A DNA stretch of 64,000 nt from Sphingomonadales bacterium (GTDB lineage: Bacteria; Pseudomonadota; Alphaproteobacteria; Sphingomonadales; Sphingomonadaceae): the NCBI GenBank assembly GCA_027486415.1, contig JAIXPC010000006.1, positions 124,001 to 188,000 of the forward strand, given 5' to 3'. The notes under the pieces are model-generated. The model ran no database searches, was not told where the DNA came from, and was given only the letters and a program-made list of their open reading frames with translations. Shown here piece after piece: positions 1 through 11,943 of this stretch (the first letter of the stretch is position 1; the number at the start of each line of letters is the position of its first letter). Both the position numbers and the translations under genes were made by a program.

Positions 1-1
1 C

Positions 2-358
2 GTGCGGTTCGAGCCCGGCCATGCGACCATCGAATATGAAGTGCTGCCCGCCATCTGCCATTCCGGCGGCGTGGCGCAGGGCGGCTTTGTCGCCGGCTGG
101 ATCGATGCCGCCATGGCCCACGCGGTAATGGCCAAATATGGCACCAGCCGCGTGCCGATCAGCCTGGAACTGAAGGTCAGCTATTTCGCCCCCGCCAACC
201 CGGGGCGCGTGCTCGCCGAGGCCTGGATCGAAAAGGCCGGCGGCCGCACCATCTTTGCCGAAGGCCGGCTGACCAACCTGGATGGCAAGGTGCTGGCCAA
301 GGCCAGCTCGACAATCAGCCTCATTGATGCCGCCAAGGTCGCGGCGTCGATGACCTAG
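2..358 (+). CDS. PaaI-type hotdog thioesterase, 5' end probably cut by the window
   Basis: The visible 118 residues look like a PaaI/4HBT-family acyl-CoA thioesterase. The region GGVAQGGFVAGWIDAAMAHAV matches the helix and nucleophile region of hotdog thioesterases, and it is followed by the usual beta strands (VPISLELKVSYFAPANPGRV, then a GRTIFAEGRL strand). Family members are about 130-160 residues long, so the true start is probably upstream of base 1; the GTG at base 2 is only the first in-frame codon. The substrate cannot be read from sequence. The stop overlaps the stop of the convergent TonB-like gene by four bases. Confidence 0.8.
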   Translation: MRFEPGHATIEYEVLPAICHSGGVAQGGFVAGWIDAAMAHAVMAKYGTSRVPISLELKVSYFAPANPGRVLAEAWIEKAGGRTIFAEGRLTNLDGKVLAKASSTISLIDAAKVAASMT

Positions 359-1101
359 GACTGCGGCCTGATATCGATCCGGATGCTCACCCACGTGCCC
401 ACCTGGTAATCGCCATTTACCCGCGGCGGCTTCACGCGGAACTGCCAGGCCGCTTCGTTCACGGCAAAGCCCAGCCCCGAACCCGGCGACTCCCCGATCG
501 GCCGGCAATCCTCCACCTTGAACCGCGCCGCCGTGCGGCAGGCGATCAGGCCATAGGCACCGGCCTGCGCTGCCCCGCGCGCCTTCCTGAGGTAAAAGCT
601 CAGTTCCTGATCGGTCGGTTCTCGCTGCCATTCGGCGGCGTAGAGTTTTGAACCATCGGGCGCGACGCCGACCACGGCGCTGTCGGGCGGCCCGCCGGCA
701 TCGGCCACCTGCGCCGGCGCCTCCTGCGTCGGGATCATGGCGAGATCAAAGCCGCGCAGTGCCGGATCGCCGAACGACCATTTCGCCGGCGCGGCGTTGG
801 GCGCGACCACGATGGGTTCGGGCTGCGGCGCGGCGCGTTTTGGCGTGGGCTGGGCCTTTTGCTGTTTCTGCGGCTGCGGCCTGGGCGTCGGCTTGGCGCG
901 TTCCGGCGTGGGCGTCGCGATATTGACCGCCACCATCGACGTGATGCCCGGCTTGCCCTTGGGCCGGGGCGGCGCCAGCAGCAGCAGCAGCAGGATCAAG
1001 AGGACGTGCAGCGCCACCACCACGGCCAGCACCGGCACGCGGCGGCGATCCGGCAACAGGCCGGGCGCGGTGGCAAGGAAAGAGGCGGTCTGTGCGTTCA
1101 A
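355..1101 (-). CDS. TonB-like energy-transducer protein (orphan)
   Basis: A 248-residue protein with a short basic N-terminus, one hydrophobic segment at about residues 22-43 (VLAVVVALHVLLILLLLLLA), a Pro/Lys/Gln-rich linker at about 60-100, and a C-terminal domain. That tail (GYGLIACRTAARFKVEDCRP, then a QFRVKPPRVNG strand) resembles TonB C-terminal domains, which contact the TonB box of outer-membrane receptors. No exbB or exbD is nearby, so the motor partner must be encoded elsewhere. The start is a TTG with a poor ribosome site and is uncertain. It lies 58 bases downstream of metH on the same strand and could be read through from that operon. It may instead be an unrelated periplasm-spanning protein. 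Confidence 0.65.
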   Translation of the reverse strand: MNAQTASFLATAPGLLPDRRRVPVLAVVVALHVLLILLLLLLAPPRPKGKPGITSMVAVNIATPTPERAKPTPRPQPQKQQKAQPTPKRAAPQPEPIVVAPNAAPAKWSFGDPALRGFDLAMIPTQEAPAQVADAGGPPDSAVVGVAPDGSKLYAAEWQREPTDQELSFYLRKARGAAQAGAYGLIACRTAARFKVEDCRPIGESPGSGLGFAVNEAAWQFRVKPPRVNGDYQVGTWVSIRIDIRPQS

Positions 1102-1159
1102 TCGGGCAGCAAGGGGGGTGGCAGAAGCCCCACCCCTAAACTGCCCAAGCTGAACGGCG

Positions 1160-3765
<2,606 letters not shown>

Positions 3766-3769
<4 letters not shown>

Positions 3770-4812
3770 GCGGCAAACCTGTGGGCTTCAAGGCCGGACA
3801 GGCGCAGCGCCGGTTCCAGCACCGGCAGCGTGCGCGGGTTCAGGCCGGCCACGGCACGGGCCATGGCGGCGATATGCTCGGGCGTGTTGCCGCAGCAGCC
3901 GCCAACGATGTTGACGAGGCCTTCATCGGCCCAGCCGCGGATGAGGCCGGCGGTGGTTTCCGGCAGTTCGTCATAGGCGCCCATGTCGTTGGGCAGGCCG
4001 GCGTTGGGATAGGTCATGATCAGCGTATCGGCCACCTTGGCCAGCGCCTGCACGTGCGGGCGCAGTTCGGTGGCACCGAACGAGCAGTTGAGGCCGACCG
4101 CCACCGGCTTCACGTGGGCGATCGAGTGCCAGAAGGCTTCCACCGTCTGGCCGCTGAGGTTGCGGCCGGCGAGATCGGTCAGCGTCATCGACAGCATCAC
4201 CGGCACATCGTGGCCGCGGGCATCGGCGGCTTCGGCCGCGGCAAAGGCCGCCGCCTTGGCGTTCAGCGTGTCGAACACGGTTTCGATCAGGATGAAATCC
4301 ACGCCGCCATCCAGCAGCGCATCGATCTGCTCGCGATAGACGTCCTTGACGCCATCGAAGGTCACCTCGCGATAACCGGGATCGCTCACCCGCGGCGACA
4401 GGGAGAGCGTCTTGTTGGTCGGCCCGATGCTGCCCGCCACCCAGCGGGGCTTGCTGTCGGCGGCAATGGCTTCGTCGACACAGCGGCGGATGATGCCAGC
4501 GGCGGCGAGGTTGATATCGCGCACCTTCTCCTCCAGCCCGTAATCGGCCTGGCTGATGCGGTTGGCGTTGAACGTGTTGGTGGCCAGCAATTCCGCGCCG
4601 GCCGCGATGTAACGGCGGCAGATGCCGGCAATATCGTCGGGCCTCGTGATGTTCAGAAGATCGTTGTTGCCCTTCTGATCGAAATTGGTCGCGACCTCCC
4701 CGGCATAATCGCTGGGCTTCAGTCCCAGCGCCTGCACGGCGGTGCCATAGGGGCCGTCCTTGATCAGGATGCGGGCGGCGGCAGCGGCGCGAAAGGCTTC
4801 AGCGGCAGTCAT
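3766..4812 (-). CDS. metH: Methionine synthase homocysteine-binding subunit (split MetH, N-terminal part)
   Basis: A 348-residue homocysteine S-methyltransferase domain equivalent to the first third of MetH. It starts at the ATG giving [15 protein letters not shown]; longer reading is only the antisense-like extension into metF. The zinc-ligand cysteines are visible as [10 protein letters not shown] and the paired Cys of [28 protein letters not shown] fits the family start (usually DGAMGT). It activates homocysteine as a zinc thiolate for methylation by the cobalamin subunit encoded immediately downstream. It overlaps metF by four bases upstream (ATGA, 4809-4812) and the second metH gene by four bases downstream. 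Confidence 0.95.
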
Positions 4813-5741
4813 GCGGCAATCTCCTGCGCCGGCCGCACGCCCAGCATGTGGCAGATGGCATAGCTCAGCTCGGCGCGATTGAGCGTGTAGAAGTGGAAAT
4901 GGCGCACGCCGCCGGCATAGAGGCGGCGCGACAGTTCGGCGGCCACGGTGGCGGCGACCAGCTGGCGCGCGGCGGGCTTGTCGTCCAGCCCTTCGAACAG
5001 ATGCGCCATCCAGCCCGGCACGTTGGTGTTGCAGCTCGCCGCCATGCGCTTCAAGTTGGCAAAGTTCGTCACCGGCAGGATGCCCGGCACCAGTTCGACG
5101 TTCAGGCCCGCCGCCGCCACCCGGTCGCGGAAGCGGAAGAAGCAATCGGGCTCGAAGAAGAACTGGCTGATCGCCCGCGTCGCGCCGGCGTCGTGCTTGG
5201 CCTTCAGCGCATCCAGGTCGGCCTGTGCGCTCGTCGCCTCCGGGTGCACCTCCGGATAGCAGCTGACCGAAATCTCGAAATCATGGCGGCGCTTCAGCGC
5301 GGCGACCAGTTCGGCGGCGCTGGCATGGCCGCCCGGCACCGGCGTGAAGCGGCTTTCCCCGCCCGGCGGATCACCGCGCAGCGCCACGATATGGCGCACG
5401 CCGGCCTCCCAATAGGCGTCGGCAATCTCGTCCAGCTCACCCGCCGTGGCGTTCACGCAGGTCAGGTGCGCGGCGGCCGGCACAGGCGTTTCACTTGCAA
5501 TGCGCGCCACGGTCGCATGGGTGCGTTCCCGCGTCGTGCCGCCAGCGCCATAGGTGACGGAAAAGAAACGCGGCCCCAACGGCACCAGCGTTTCCACCGC
5601 CTGCCACAGCGTCTCGTTCATGGCCGGCGTCTTGGGCGGGAAGAACTCAAAGCTCACCGCCAGATCGCCCGGCAGCCCGGCAAACAGCGGGCCATTCAGG
5701 GCGCGTGCCGCTTCGGCCATCTGATTGAGCGTCATCGTCAT
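4809..5741 (-). CDS. metF: Methylenetetrahydrofolate reductase
   Basis: A 310-residue MetF that reduces 5,10-methylene- to 5-methyl-tetrahydrofolate with a flavin, supplying the methyl donor for the neighbouring MetH subunits. The start of the barrel SFEFFPPKTPAMNETLW, the loop FFSVTYGAGGTTRERT and HLTCVNATAGE, RHIVALRGDPPGG and the strand AISQFFFEPDCFFRFRD are all typical and contain the catalytic Glu of FEFFPPK. The chosen ATG at 5741 gives a TGATG overlap with the stop of the upstream regulator; an ATG six bases further in (5735) is also possible. It is the second gene of the sahR operon. Confidence 0.96.
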   Translation of the reverse strand: MTMTLNQMAEAARALNGPLFAGLPGDLAVSFEFFPPKTPAMNETLWQAVETLVPLGPRFFSVTYGAGGTTRERTHATVARIASETPVPAAAHLTCVNATAGELDEIADAYWEAGVRHIVALRGDPPGGESRFTPVPGGHASAAELVAALKRRHDFEISVSCYPEVHPEATSAQADLDALKAKHDAGATRAISQFFFEPDCFFRFRDRVAAAGLNVELVPGILPVTNFANLKRMAASCNTNVPGWMAHLFEGLDDKPAARQLVAATVAAELSRRLYAGGVRHFHFYTLNRAELSYAICHMLGVRPAQEIAA

Positions 5742-6694
5742 CACTTGCTCTCCGCCGCGGTTCCCAGCCAGATCGTCACGCCCAGCGCCCCCGGCCCTTC
5801 CGGCGGCAGGCGCGCTGCCACCCGCGCGCTCAGACCGGCCTGCGCCATCCAGCCGCACACCGCTTCATCGGCAAAGCCCAGGCGCAGGTGGCGGCGCTCC
5901 ACGCGCAGTTCCTCGCGATTGTGCGGCATCAGATCGATCACCAGCAGCCGGCCACGGGCGCGCAGCACGCGCGCCGCCTCGTCGATCACGGCCGCCGGAT
6001 CGTCGGCATAATGCAGCACCTGATGCAGCACGATCGTATCGCAGGCGGCATTGGCCAGCGGCAGCTGGTACATGTCCCCCGTCTGCACGCGCGCCGCCGT
6101 CAGCCCGGCCGCATCCAGCCGGCTGCGCGCCAGCCGCAGCATTTCGGGGTTGCGATCAAGGCCCAATGCCGTCGTCGCCTTGCCGCCCAGCAGCTCGATC
6201 ATGCGGCCGGTGCCGGTGCCCACGTCGACCAGATCGCCAATGGTGAAGTCGCCCAGCGCCGCCAGGATCGCGGCTTCCACCGCCGCCTCGCTGCTGTGGA
6301 GCGAACGTTCCTGCTGCCATTCGCTGGCGTGCGCTGCAAACCAGCTGTCAACGGCCGCCGCACGATCGGCGCGCACCACTGCCAGCCGGGCACGATCAGC
6401 CGCGCCCACGTCGGCGGCGCCCGGCACGCTTGCCGCCAGCGCCTCGATCGCCGCCAGCGCCGGGCCACTGATGGCCGCCGGGCCCAGCCGCACGAACACC
6501 CACGCCCCTTCGCGCACCCGCTCCACCAGCCCGGCTTCGGCCAGAATCCGCAGATGCCGAGACACGCGCGGTTGGCTTTGCTGCAACACCTGGGCAATCT
6601 CGCCTACGGCCAGTTCCATCCCCTCGACCAGCAGCAGGATGCGAAGGCGGCTCGGATCGCCGATGGCGCGGAAGATGGCTAGCAACTGTTCCAT
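5741..6694 (-). CDS. sahR: ArsR-family regulator fused to a SAM-dependent methyltransferase domain (SahR type)
   Basis: A 317-residue fusion. Residues 1-90 form an ArsR winged helix (GDPSRLRILLLVEGMELAVG, QSQPRVSRHLRILAEAGLV as recognition helix); residues about 150-310 are a class I methyltransferase fold with DVGTGTGRMIELL (SAM motif I), LGLDRNPEM and DTIVLHQVLHYADDP. In several proteobacteria such fusions, called SahR, sense S-adenosylhomocysteine and repress methionine-cycle genes. The gene is first in the operon with metF and metH, and a palindrome lies 18-45 bases upstream of its start, which fits autoregulation. AGAGGAA is a good ribosome site before the ATG. The methyltransferase domain is inferred to be a ligand sensor; catalysis cannot be excluded. 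Confidence 0.85.
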   Translation of the reverse strand: MEQLLAIFRAIGDPSRLRILLLVEGMELAVGEIAQVLQQSQPRVSRHLRILAEAGLVERVREGAWVFVRLGPAAISGPALAAIEALAASVPGAADVGAADRARLAVVRADRAAAVDSWFAAHASEWQQERSLHSSEAAVEAAILAALGDFTIGDLVDVGTGTGRMIELLGGKATTALGLDRNPEMLRLARSRLDAAGLTAARVQTGDMYQLPLANAACDTIVLHQVLHYADDPAAVIDEAARVLRARGRLLVIDLMPHNREELRVERRHLRLGFADEAVCGWMAQAGLSARVAARLPPEGPGALGVTIWLGTAAESK

Positions 6695-6711
6695 GCCGTT
6701 CCTCTATCCCA

Positions 6712-6739
6712 ACATAAAGACATAAAGCAATCTTTATGT
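6712..6739. promoter_or_regulatory. Predicted SahR operator: perfect palindrome plus an extra half-site
   Basis: ACATAAAG (6720-6727), a CAAT spacer and CTTTATGT (6732-6739) form a perfect 8+8 palindrome. A second copy of ACATAAAG lies immediately upstream at 6712-6719, making three half-sites. The stretch is AT-rich in a GC-rich region, lies between the divergent sahR and mlaA genes, and is the obvious binding site for the ArsR-type dimer encoded next door. Binding is inferred. Control of mlaA from the same site is possible but less likely. Confidence 0.75.
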
Positions 6740-6788
6740 GGGCCTGAATCGTTGCTGTTGCGGCTGTTTTCATGGCACAAGCCGCCGC

Positions 6789-7613
6789 ATGAGCCTGTCC
6801 CCCCGTCTGGTGCTCGTCCTGACGCTGCTGCCCACTGTGCTGCTGGCCGGCTGCGCCACCATGCCCAGCACCGATCTGGCCCGGGCCGAGGCCGATCCCT
6901 GGGAGAAATCCAACCGGCGCGTCCACAATTTCAACAAGGGCCTGGATCGCTGGGTGGTGCGCCCCGTTGCCGTGTCCTATCGCTTCGTGGTGCCGAGGCC
7001 GGTGCGCTCCGCCGTTTCCAACGCCTATGGCAATTATGGCGAACCGGCGAATTTCACCAACAGCATCCTGCAGGGCAAGTTCGCGCAGGCCTTTCGCACG
7101 CTGGATCGCTTCATCCTGAACACCACGCTGGGCGTTGGCGGCATCAGCGACGTCGCCACCGATCTTGGCCGCCCGCGCGAGCCGGAGGATTTCGGGCAGA
7201 CGCTGGCGCGCTGGGGCGTGAAATCCGGGCCGTATCTGGTGCTGCCGCTGTTCGGCCCGTCCACCCTGCGCGACGGTCTGATGACGCCGGTGGATTTCTT
7301 CGTCGATCCCGCCGATTTCGCCCGCAACGCCTGGCTGCGCCCCGGCTGGGACGTGCGGCTGAGCATGACCGGCGGGCGCATCATCAACTTCCGCAACCAG
7401 CTGATCGAAACGGGGGCCGACACGCTGCTGGCCGACAGCCTGGATGATTATGCGCTGGCGCGGTCGGCCTGGCTGCAGCGCCGCCGCCTGCAATTGTTCG
7501 ATGGCCAATTGCCGGCAGAGGAAGACCCGTTCGCCGACCCGGTCGAAGACACGCCAAGCGAGGATACACCCGCCGCAGCGCCGAAAGAAACGCCGGCCCC
7601 GCCTAAGCTTTGA
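6789..7613 (+). CDS. mlaA: MlaA (VacJ) family outer-membrane lipoprotein
   Basis: A 274-residue lipoprotein. The start at 6789 gives a signal sequence ending in the lipobox LLAGC. The body matches MlaA: ADPWEKSNRRVHNFNKGLDR, then AYGNYGEPANFTNSILQG, LGVGGISDVATDLG, EDFGQTLARWGVKSGPYLVLPLFGPSTLRDG and VDFFVDP. MlaA sits in the inner leaflet of the outer membrane and removes misplaced phospholipids, passing them to MlaC and the MlaFEDB transporter. No other mla genes are in the window, as is common in alphaproteobacteria. The C-terminus is acidic and proline-rich. It is divergent from sahR and overlaps the next convergent gene by 11 bases. Confidence 0.92.
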   Translation: MSLSPRLVLVLTLLPTVLLAGCATMPSTDLARAEADPWEKSNRRVHNFNKGLDRWVVRPVAVSYRFVVPRPVRSAVSNAYGNYGEPANFTNSILQGKFAQAFRTLDRFILNTTLGVGGISDVATDLGRPREPEDFGQTLARWGVKSGPYLVLPLFGPSTLRDGLMTPVDFFVDPADFARNAWLRPGWDVRLSMTGGRIINFRNQLIETGADTLLADSLDDYALARSAWLQRRRLQLFDGQLPAEEDPFADPVEDTPSEDTPAAAPKETPAPPKL

Positions 7614-8232
7614 TCGCCAGGCCCATCACCAGCGGCGTCAGCGTTTTCAGCGCGCCAAACGCCCGCTCCTCCTCCTGCACCGGCATCGGCTCCAGCTGAA
7701 ATCCCGCATCGCGCACCAGCTGCGCCGATGGCCGGTTCAGATTGCAGCCCACGCCCACGACGCGCTGAATGGGGTTCAGCCGCTGCTGCCAGCGCTGGCG
7801 CGCGGGATCGTCGGACAGCACATGTTCAAGGAACAGGAAGGCCCCGCCGGGTTTCAGCACGCGCTGCACCTCGGCCAGCACCTGGCCGACATTCTGCACC
7901 GAACACAGGGTAAGGCAGCAGACCACGGTGTCGAAACTGGCATCGGCAAAGGGCAGTTTCTCGCCAGCGCCGGGGACGGAGCGGATCGGCACCGGCGAGC
8001 CAGCCAGATGCGCCGCCGCACGCCGGTTCATGCCGTCCGAAGGCTCCACCACGGTCAGGCTGGTCACGCTGGCGGGGTCATAGAATGGCAAGGTCGCGCC
8101 GGAGCCAAAGCCGATCTCCAGCACGTCACCTTGCGCTCCGCTCACCAGCGCCTGCCGTCGACGCTGGATGTTGGGGTGGCCCAGCGCCTTGTCGAGCAAC
8201 CAGGGGAAGATGGTTTCGGAATAGAGGCCCAT
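7603..8232 (-). CDS. Class I SAM-dependent methyltransferase (Methyltransf_11 type)
   Basis: A 209-residue protein starting MGLYSETIFPWLLDKALG. The SAM-binding motif is DVLEIGFGSGATLPFY, followed by the acidic strand end LTVVEPSDGMN, a motif IV-like FDTVVCCLTLCSVQNV and LKPGGAFLFLEHV. This resembles UbiE/Coq5 and phosphatidylethanolamine-methyltransferase-like proteins of the Methyltransf_11 family. The substrate is unknown. It could act on a lipid because mlaA is next to it, but the two genes are convergent, so this is weak. The longer in-frame extension upstream lacks coding character and was trimmed. Confidence 0.85.
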   Translation of the reverse strand: MGLYSETIFPWLLDKALGHPNIQRRRQALVSGAQGDVLEIGFGSGATLPFYDPASVTSLTVVEPSDGMNRRAAAHLAGSPVPIRSVPGAGEKLPFADASFDTVVCCLTLCSVQNVGQVLAEVQRVLKPGGAFLFLEHVLSDDPARQRWQQRLNPIQRVVGVGCNLNRPSAQLVRDAGFQLEPMPVQEEERAFGALKTLTPLVMGLAIKA

Positions 8233-8288
8233 GAGCGCGATGGTGGCACGGGCTTGGCGCTGCGCCAAGCTGCGCCTATCGTGACAGG

Positions 8289-8492
8289 ATGCGCCCTGCC
8301 CTTGTTCTCGCCCTGCTGTTCCTCGCCGCCTGCAGCAAGGAGGCCGAAGCGCCGCCCGGCAATGAGCAGGCGGTGATCGACAAGGCCAACGCCGACGTGA
8401 TGGCGGCCCAGGCGGAGGCACAGGCGGGGGCGCAGGCGGGAGCCGGAGAGGCCGCGGCAGTCGGATCGGCGGCGGCTGGGGCGGCGCGATAG
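8289..8492 (+). CDS. Small Ala/Gln-rich lipoprotein
   Basis: A 67-residue peptide with a classic lipoprotein signal (MRPALVLALLFLAACSKEAE; lipobox LAAC, Cys at 15). The remainder is charged, then low complexity, with repeats of AQAGAQAGAGEAAA. No enzyme domain is visible. Small lipoproteins of this kind are common in sphingomonads and have no assigned role. It begins 56 bases from the divergent methyltransferase and ends four bases before the stop of the convergent PEP-CTERM gene. Confidence 0.7.
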   Translation: MRPALVLALLFLAACSKEAEAPPGNEQAVIDKANADVMAAQAEAQAGAQAGAGEAAAVGSAAAGAAR

Positions 8493-8496
8493 CAGA

Positions 8497-9564
8497 TCAG
8501 GCCAGGGCGCGGCGGCGGCGCACCATCAGGCCCACCAGGCCAAAGCCGGTGATCAGCATCGTCCATGATGACGGTTCAGGCACGATATCGATCTGCTGGC
8601 TGCCCCACTGCAGCGTATCCACTTCATAAATATTCTGCGTGCCGTTGGGCGATTCGAAACGATAGGGCGATCCGGCCTCGCCGCGCGTATATTCATCGTT
8701 CCACATGAAATTCTGCGGATCCTTCGGACCACCCTTTGCCGACCGCAGGTCGAAATAGCCGGCCACACCATTGATGATGTCGGCGACCTGCTGGCGGGTG
8801 AAACCGAGCAGACCATAATTCACGGCGAATTCGACTTCGGTGTGGTTGGCGGGGTTGATGCGCGCCCACAAGGCGGTGGGATTGCTGCCACCTTGCAGGC
8901 GGCCATCCGAAATGCGGGCCAGATCGAAACCGTCGCCGCGCGCAGCCGAGGCATTGTCGGACTTGGTGATGTTGATGCCATTGGCGGTTCCGGAACCGCC
9001 GACATCGCCGTTGGTGTCTCGGTTGCCGAAGGTTTTCAATGACGTGAACACCGTGTTCGGCCTGGATTCCTTGCCGCCATTGGCCAGCGACGGCTGATCC
9101 GCCCACAACAGCCAGCCGTTGGCACCATCGCCGGTGGTGCTGATCGTCACGAAATATTTGTAGAACAACGATTGGAAGTTCTGCGTCCCGTCCTCCGTCA
9201 CGTGGTCGAGGCCATTCATTTGGATCTTGACGTACAACAGCCTGTCGTCAAAGCCCGCCTCGGCGCCCCTGATGTCGAGATTCTCGTAATATTCCTTGGC
9301 GCCCCAGATCTGTCCGCCACCCCGGACATTCATCGATTCAAAGCTCTGGCTCGTGGGGCGTTCATAGCGCTCGTTCTGGTAAGAGTCGCAGCCGGCGGAC
9401 ACAAACCAGCCGAATTTGCCGTCGCTTCTGCGGGTCTGGTTCTGGCCGGTCACGCAATCGCCCATGCGCCGGGAATATACCGGCTGGATCGCGGCGGCCG
9501 GAACAGCTGGCACGAGGCCCACCGCCAACAGTCCCACCATCACCAACGCCCGCCAAGCACCCAT
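8497..9564 (-). CDS. PEP-CTERM sorting-domain protein, large secreted unknown
   Basis: A 355-residue exported protein. Residues 1-25 are a signal peptide (VMVGLLAVGLVPAVPAAA). The body is rich in Asn, Gly and aromatic residues, with GVNGLD-like and FDLARISDGRLQGG stretches but no family I recognise. The last 30 residues are a PEP-CTERM signal: VPEPSSWTMLITGFGLVGLM followed by VRRRR. Such signals are cut by an exosortase in the inner membrane and the protein is usually sent to the cell surface or matrix. No exosortase lies in this window. The leader upstream is unusually AT-rich (9600-9650) and contains a motif shared with another PEP-CTERM gene. Confidence 0.88.
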   Translation of the reverse strand: MGAWRALVMVGLLAVGLVPAVPAAAIQPVYSRRMGDCVTGQNQTRRSDGKFGWFVSAGCDSYQNERYERPTSQSFESMNVRGGGQIWGAKEYYENLDIRGAEAGFDDRLLYVKIQMNGLDHVTEDGTQNFQSLFYKYFVTISTTGDGANGWLLWADQPSLANGGKESRPNTVFTSLKTFGNRDTNGDVGGSGTANGINITKSDNASAARGDGFDLARISDGRLQGGSNPTALWARINPANHTEVEFAVNYGLLGFTRQQVADIINGVAGYFDLRSAKGGPKDPQNFMWNDEYTRGEAGSPYRFESPNGTQNIYEVDTLQWGSQQIDIVPEPSSWTMLITGFGLVGLMVRRRRALA

Positions 9565-9620
9565 ACCACGACTCCTCGATCACGGGAGGCGTTAGCGTAG
9601 AAATACTCAGATGAGAATAA

Positions 9621-9638
9621 GATTACGAAAACGTTAAC
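9621..9638. promoter_or_regulatory. AT-rich motif in the leader of the PEP-CTERM gene
   Basis: GATTACGAAAACGTTAAC lies 57-74 bases upstream of the PEP-CTERM start at 9564. A close match, GATACGTAAACGTTGAG, lies at 35799-35815 before another PEP-CTERM gene. It could be an operator or part of a promoter. The evidence is only two copies, so it remains tentative. Confidence 0.35.
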
Positions 9639-9681
9639 TATGTTTGTTGGGCCCCAGAGCGTGCTGCCCTGAACCGAAACC

Positions 9682-9713
9682 AAAAATGGGCGACCCGGAA
9701 GGGCCGCCCATTT
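9682..9713 (-). terminator. Rho-independent terminator of groESL
   Basis: On the minus strand AAATGGGCG (9705-9713) pairs with CGCCCATTT (9684-9692). The stem continues with three further G-C pairs and closes on a four-base loop. It is followed by TTTTTG (from 9686 down to 9681). It lies 68 bases beyond the groEL stop. Confidence 0.85.
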
Positions 9714-9780
9714 CGTTTCCAGCATCTTTCCGGTTGCGTGCGGCCACAGCGCTGCGCGCCATGGCCAGCCAGACGCAATC

Positions 9781-11445
<1,665 letters not shown>

Positions 11446-11476
11446 TTACGTTGGGAATCAGCGACTTGAAACGGGA

Positions 11477-11761
11477 TTACAGGATCCCGAGGATGTCGCT
11501 TTCCTTCATGATCAGCAGGTCTTCGCCGTTCAGCTTGACCTCGGTGCCCGACCACTTGCCGAACAGGATGCGGTCACCGGCCTTCACTTCCAGCGGGGTC
11601 ACGGTGCCGTTGTCGGCGCGGGCGCCGGTGCCGACAGCGACGATCTCGCCTTCCTGCGGCTTTTCCTTGGCGCTGTCGGGAATGATGATGCCGCCAGCGG
11701 TCTTGGATTCGGCTTCAACGCGGCGAACCAGCACGCGATCGTGGAGTGGACGGAATGCCAT
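11477..11761 (-). CDS. groES: Co-chaperonin GroES (10 kDa)
   Basis: A 94-residue GroES starting [20 protein letters not shown], with the mobile loop [17 protein letters not shown] and the roof strand. Length and sequence are standard. The start was set at 11761 because the ORF upstream of it runs into the CIRCE element and promoter. GroES caps the GroEL ring during folding. It is the first gene of the operon. Confidence 0.98.
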   Translation of the reverse strand: MAFRPLHDRVLVRRVEAESKTAGGIIIPDSAKEKPQEGEIVAVGTGARADNGTVTPLEVKAGDRILFGKWSGTEVKLNGEDLLIMKESDILGIL

Positions 11762-11795
11762 GTTTCCCTCTTCTTTCTCGAATGACTCGCCGCTG

Positions 11796-11822
11796 TTGGC
11801 ACTCACATCAAGCGAGTGCCAG
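11796..11822 (-). promoter_or_regulatory. CIRCE element (HrcA operator) of groESL
   Basis: TTGGCACTC, nine bases, then GAGTGCCAG. The known consensus is TTAGCACTC-N9-GAGTGCTAA. The two arms match each other in eight of nine positions. It lies 35-61 bases upstream of groES, the expected place for HrcA repression. hrcA itself is not in the window. Confidence 0.92.
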
Positions 11823-11834
11823 CGGCTGACCGGG

Positions 11835-11863
11835 CATATGGGTGCAGGGCTGGCGCGCGTCAA
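11835..11863 (-). promoter_or_regulatory. Predicted groES promoter
   Basis: On the minus strand TTGACG (11863-11858), a 17-base spacer and CATATG (11840-11835) lie just upstream of the CIRCE element. The CCTTGACG start also resembles alphaproteobacterial RpoH promoters (CTTG at -35), so vegetative or heat-shock sigma factor use is open. Confidence 0.65.
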
Positions 11864-11943
11864 GGCTGCGGCAAAAATCCCCACGGCAAAAATCCCTGGC
11901 AACTGTGCTGGACAAGGCCGGGCGACCGCCCGAAATTGGCGTC

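Noticed and set aside
972..991. CAG-type triplet repeat
   Set aside because: It codes the Leu-rich membrane anchor of the TonB-like protein.
6695..6711. SAM or SAH riboswitch before sahR
   Set aside because: Only 17 bases lie between the operator and the sahR start, which is too short; control by the protein operator is enough.
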